DNA from: Elusimicrobiota bacterium
GTDB lineage: Bacteria > CG03 > SLGR01 > PWQF01
Direction: 5' to 3'
Assembly: GCA_003557485.1 (NCBI GenBank)
Contig: PWOI01000135.1
Location: 1-6,985 of the forward strand
DNA: 6,985 nucleotides
In this document: piece after piece, positions 5,570-6,985 of the stretch
Numbering within the stretch: position 1 is the stretch's first letter
How the letters are laid out: each line of letters starts with the position of its first letter
Notes under the pieces: model-generated
What the model was told of the DNA's origin: nothing
Seen by the model: the letters and a program-made list of their open reading frames with translations, nothing else
Databases searched by the model: none
Program-made: the position numbers and the translations under genes

Positions 5570-5802
5570 TAAATCTTTTTATCCAGGCGATAAGTTATCC
5601 GTCCGCGGGTAGGATCATTTTTTGATATTTCTATCCTTACCCTGTCGCCTGGCAATATTCTTATATAATTTACTCTCATTTTACCTGATATATGAGCCAA
5701 AATTTCGCTGCCTATATCAAGCTTTACCTTAAACATAGTATTAGGCAATGATTCAAGAATCACACCTTCTACTTCCAGTTTGTCATCGTTTTTCTTATTC
5801 AT
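5569..5802 (-). CDS. infA: Translation initiation factor IF-1
   Basis: IF-1 binds the 30S A site and works with IF-2 and IF-3 in start-codon selection. The 77-residue product is a single S1/OB-fold domain carrying the family signature: KLEVEGVI (residues 8-15), [10 protein letters not shown] (19-28), LAHISGKMR (35-43), IRILPGDRV (47-55) and RGRITYR (66-72). The usual length is about 72, and the extra residues are a lysine/asparagine-rich N-terminus (MNKKNDD) and a short C-terminal tail. The open frame extends 22 codons further upstream into map, but that stretch has no IF-1 similarity. I therefore use the ATG at 5802, which overlaps the map stop by 8 nt (ATGAATAA) behind a weak GGGAAAG. Its TAG stop sits directly next to the rpmJ ribosome binding site. 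Confidence 0.97.
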   Translation of the reverse strand: MNKKNDDKLEVEGVILESLPNTMFKVKLDIGSEILAHISGKMRVNYIRILPGDRVRIEISKNDPTRGRITYRLDKKI

Positions 5803-6568
5803 AAAACTTTCCCAGTAAATCAGTAATTTTCTCAGGACCGGATTCTGTAACAGCAACTGTATTTTCAAAATGACAGGACAGTGTCCCGTCCAGAGTTCTT
5901 ACAGTCCACGAATCATTGTCTGTTTTTATATCGTGGGAACCTTCGTTAAGCATAGGTTCCAGGGCAAATACCATTCCCGGCTTTAAAAGCGGCCCCGAAC
6001 CTTTCCTGCCATAATTGGGTACCTGCGGGTGTTCGTGGAGTTTTTTTCCAATGCCATGTCCCACAAGGTCACGAACCACACTGTATCCCGATTCTTCGGC
6101 TACTTCCTGTATACTGCTGGAAACATCAGAAAGCCTGTTACCAGCATGCATCCGTGAAATACCTGCTTCCAGCGCGCGGCGAGTTGTATCAATAAGGTTT
6201 TTTGCCTTTGAATTTATACGCCCTATTCCAACAGTGAAGGCCATATCAGAATGAAAACCTTCCAGTACTCCTCCAAGATCCACACTGACTATGTCCCCAT
6301 TTTTTATTTTCTTTTTTTTTGAAGGTAGCCCGTGCACTATCTCATCATTGATTGAAACGCAAATTCTTCCTTTAAAAGGAGGTATACCGTAATTAAGAAA
6401 AGCCGGCTTCAGTCCGCAATCCTTAAAAATATCAGCCGCTATCATATCCAGTTCATATGTAGTCATGCCGTTCACAATGCTCTCTTTGAGCAGGGCAGCT
6501 ATACCGGAAAGCTTACGGCCGCAGCGCCTCATGACTTCCATTTCACGGAAACTTTTTATGTCAATCAA
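5795..6568 (-). CDS. map: Type I methionine aminopeptidase
   Basis: This cytosolic metalloprotease removes the initiator methionine from nascent proteins. It has 257 residues, the usual short type I form without an N-terminal zinc-finger extension. All five metal ligands are present at the same numbers as in E. coli MetAP: D97 (VSVDLGG), D108 (FHSDMAF), H171 (GHGIG), E204 (FALEPM) and E235 (CHFENT). The catalytic histidines H79 and H178 are also present. The start is a TTG with no visible Shine-Dalgarno. I keep it because the first residues (IDIKS..E.E.MR..GR) match the conserved family N-terminus; the ATG nine codons later would cut this off. Six nt separate it from adk, and its last 8 nt overlap infA (ATGAATAA). 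Translation probably depends on coupling to adk. Confidence 0.97.
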   Translation of the reverse strand: MIDIKSFREMEVMRRCGRKLSGIAALLKESIVNGMTTYELDMIAADIFKDCGLKPAFLNYGIPPFKGRICVSINDEIVHGLPSKKKKIKNGDIVSVDLGGVLEGFHSDMAFTVGIGRINSKAKNLIDTTRRALEAGISRMHAGNRLSDVSSSIQEVAEESGYSVVRDLVGHGIGKKLHEHPQVPNYGRKGSGPLLKPGMVFALEPMLNEGSHDIKTDNDSWTVRTLDGTLSCHFENTVAVTESGPEKITDLLGKFYE

Positions 6569-6574
6569 ATTAAT

Positions 6575-6985
6575 TCAAAGAGCCAGAGCGGAAACAATGT
6601 TCTCAAATATATCTCCTATAGAACCTTCAGCCTCTATTTCCTTGAGAACACCCTTGTTTCTATAATAATCAATAAGGGGTTTTGTCTGTTTAATGTAATT
6701 CTTTATCCGCTCTTTAACGGTATCTTCTTTATCATCCGCTCTCTGTACAATTTTTCCGCCGCAAGCGGGGCATTTTTCCCCGATATCGCCGTCAAGGTAT
6801 ACGTTAAACTGTTTTTTACAGGCGGCACACTGCCGGCGTCCGTGAAGCCTTTTAACTGCTTCCTGTTCGGATATAACAAGATAAAAGACTATATCAATAT
6901 TTTCAAATTTTGCAAATTCCTCGGCCTGCTTAACTGTTCTTGGGAACCCGTCCAGAATGAAACCATTTTGAGCATCATCCTTGCC
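6575..6985 (-). CDS. adk: Adenylate kinase, 3' part (N-terminus outside window)
   Basis: Adenylate kinase interconverts ATP + AMP and 2 ADP in the cytoplasm. The last 136 residues are present and read in frame from the window edge; the P-loop part lies beyond it. Visible family marks are GFILDGFPRT (fragment residues 8-17, AMP-binding and core region), GRR (49-51) at the start of the LID, a four-cysteine zinc LID (C53, C56, C72, C75), the QRADD stretch (81-85) and the ERI arginine (93), followed by the KPLIDYY helix and a normal C-terminus. The zinc-type LID is typical of many Gram-positive and deep-branching Adks rather than the E. coli form. The TGA stop lies 6 nt ahead of map. The adk-map-infA order supports the call, and secY would be the expected gene upstream, although it is not visible here. 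Confidence 0.97.
   Translation of the reverse strand, partial: GKDDAQNGFILDGFPRTVKQAEEFAKFENIDIVFYLVISEQEAVKRLHGRRQCAACKKQFNVYLDGDIGEKCPACGGKIVQRADDKEDTVKERIKNYIKQTKPLIDYYRNKGVLKEIEAEGSIGDIFENIVSALAL

Noticed and set aside
5803-5868. Longer N-terminus for IF-1 (22 extra codons inside map)
   Set aside because: The extra residues lack IF-1 similarity and would overlap map by 74 nt. The internal ATG at 5802 gives the normal domain with a short overlap.
1-6985. A novel defence, mobile or RNA-guided system
   Set aside because: Every stretch longer than 78 nt is assigned to a recognised housekeeping gene. I saw no direct-repeat arrays, transposase, toxin-antitoxin pair, reverse transcriptase or unassigned coding region.

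Overview
The window is one unbroken run of thirteen genes, all on the minus strand, so transcription runs from the right edge to the left edge. In transcription order they are adk (3' part only), map, infA, rpmJ, rpsM, rpsK, rpsD, rpoA, rplQ, mreB, mreC, mreD and mrdA (5' part only). It is a bacterial chromosome. The first nine genes are the end of the spc-type and alpha ribosomal-protein operons in the adk-map-infA-rpmJ order seen in many bacterial phyla. The last four encode the lateral cell-wall elongation machinery of a rod-shaped cell. I cannot place the organism by eye. The AT-leaning, divergent proteins would suit a little-studied, probably diderm lineage (a relative of Elusimicrobiota or Omnitrophota is one guess), but this is inference.

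Region 1 (about 4009 to 6985) holds adenylate kinase, methionine aminopeptidase, initiation factor IF-1 and ribosomal proteins L36, S13, S11 and S4, separated by gaps of at most 19 nt or overlapping. L36 (37 codons) is easily missed but unmistakable. Adk, L36 and S4 all carry complete zinc-binding Cys/His sets.

Region 2 (2669 to 3960) holds rpoA, set off by a 48-nt gap containing a small hairpin and a strong ribosome binding site, and rplQ. The L17 protein lacks the usual basic N-terminal tail.

Region 3 (1 to 2676) holds mreB, mreC, mreD and mrdA (PBP2). The mreB start lies inside the rplQ stop region with an 8-nt overlap and no clear Shine-Dalgarno, so the cell-shape genes look like a translationally coupled continuation of the ribosomal operon. 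The only other gap of note is 78 nt between mreB and mreC; it holds a weak hairpin and a plausible internal promoter.

Taken together the genes link supply of translation and transcription components (ribosomal proteins, IF-1, RNA polymerase alpha, N-terminal Met removal, adenylate balance) to the elongasome that inserts peptidoglycan. I found no mobile element, RNA gene, CRISPR array, strong terminator or plus-strand gene, and no sign of an entirely new system. The most interesting points are the rplQ-mreB junction, the shortened L17, and the two intergenic regions that may carry regulation.
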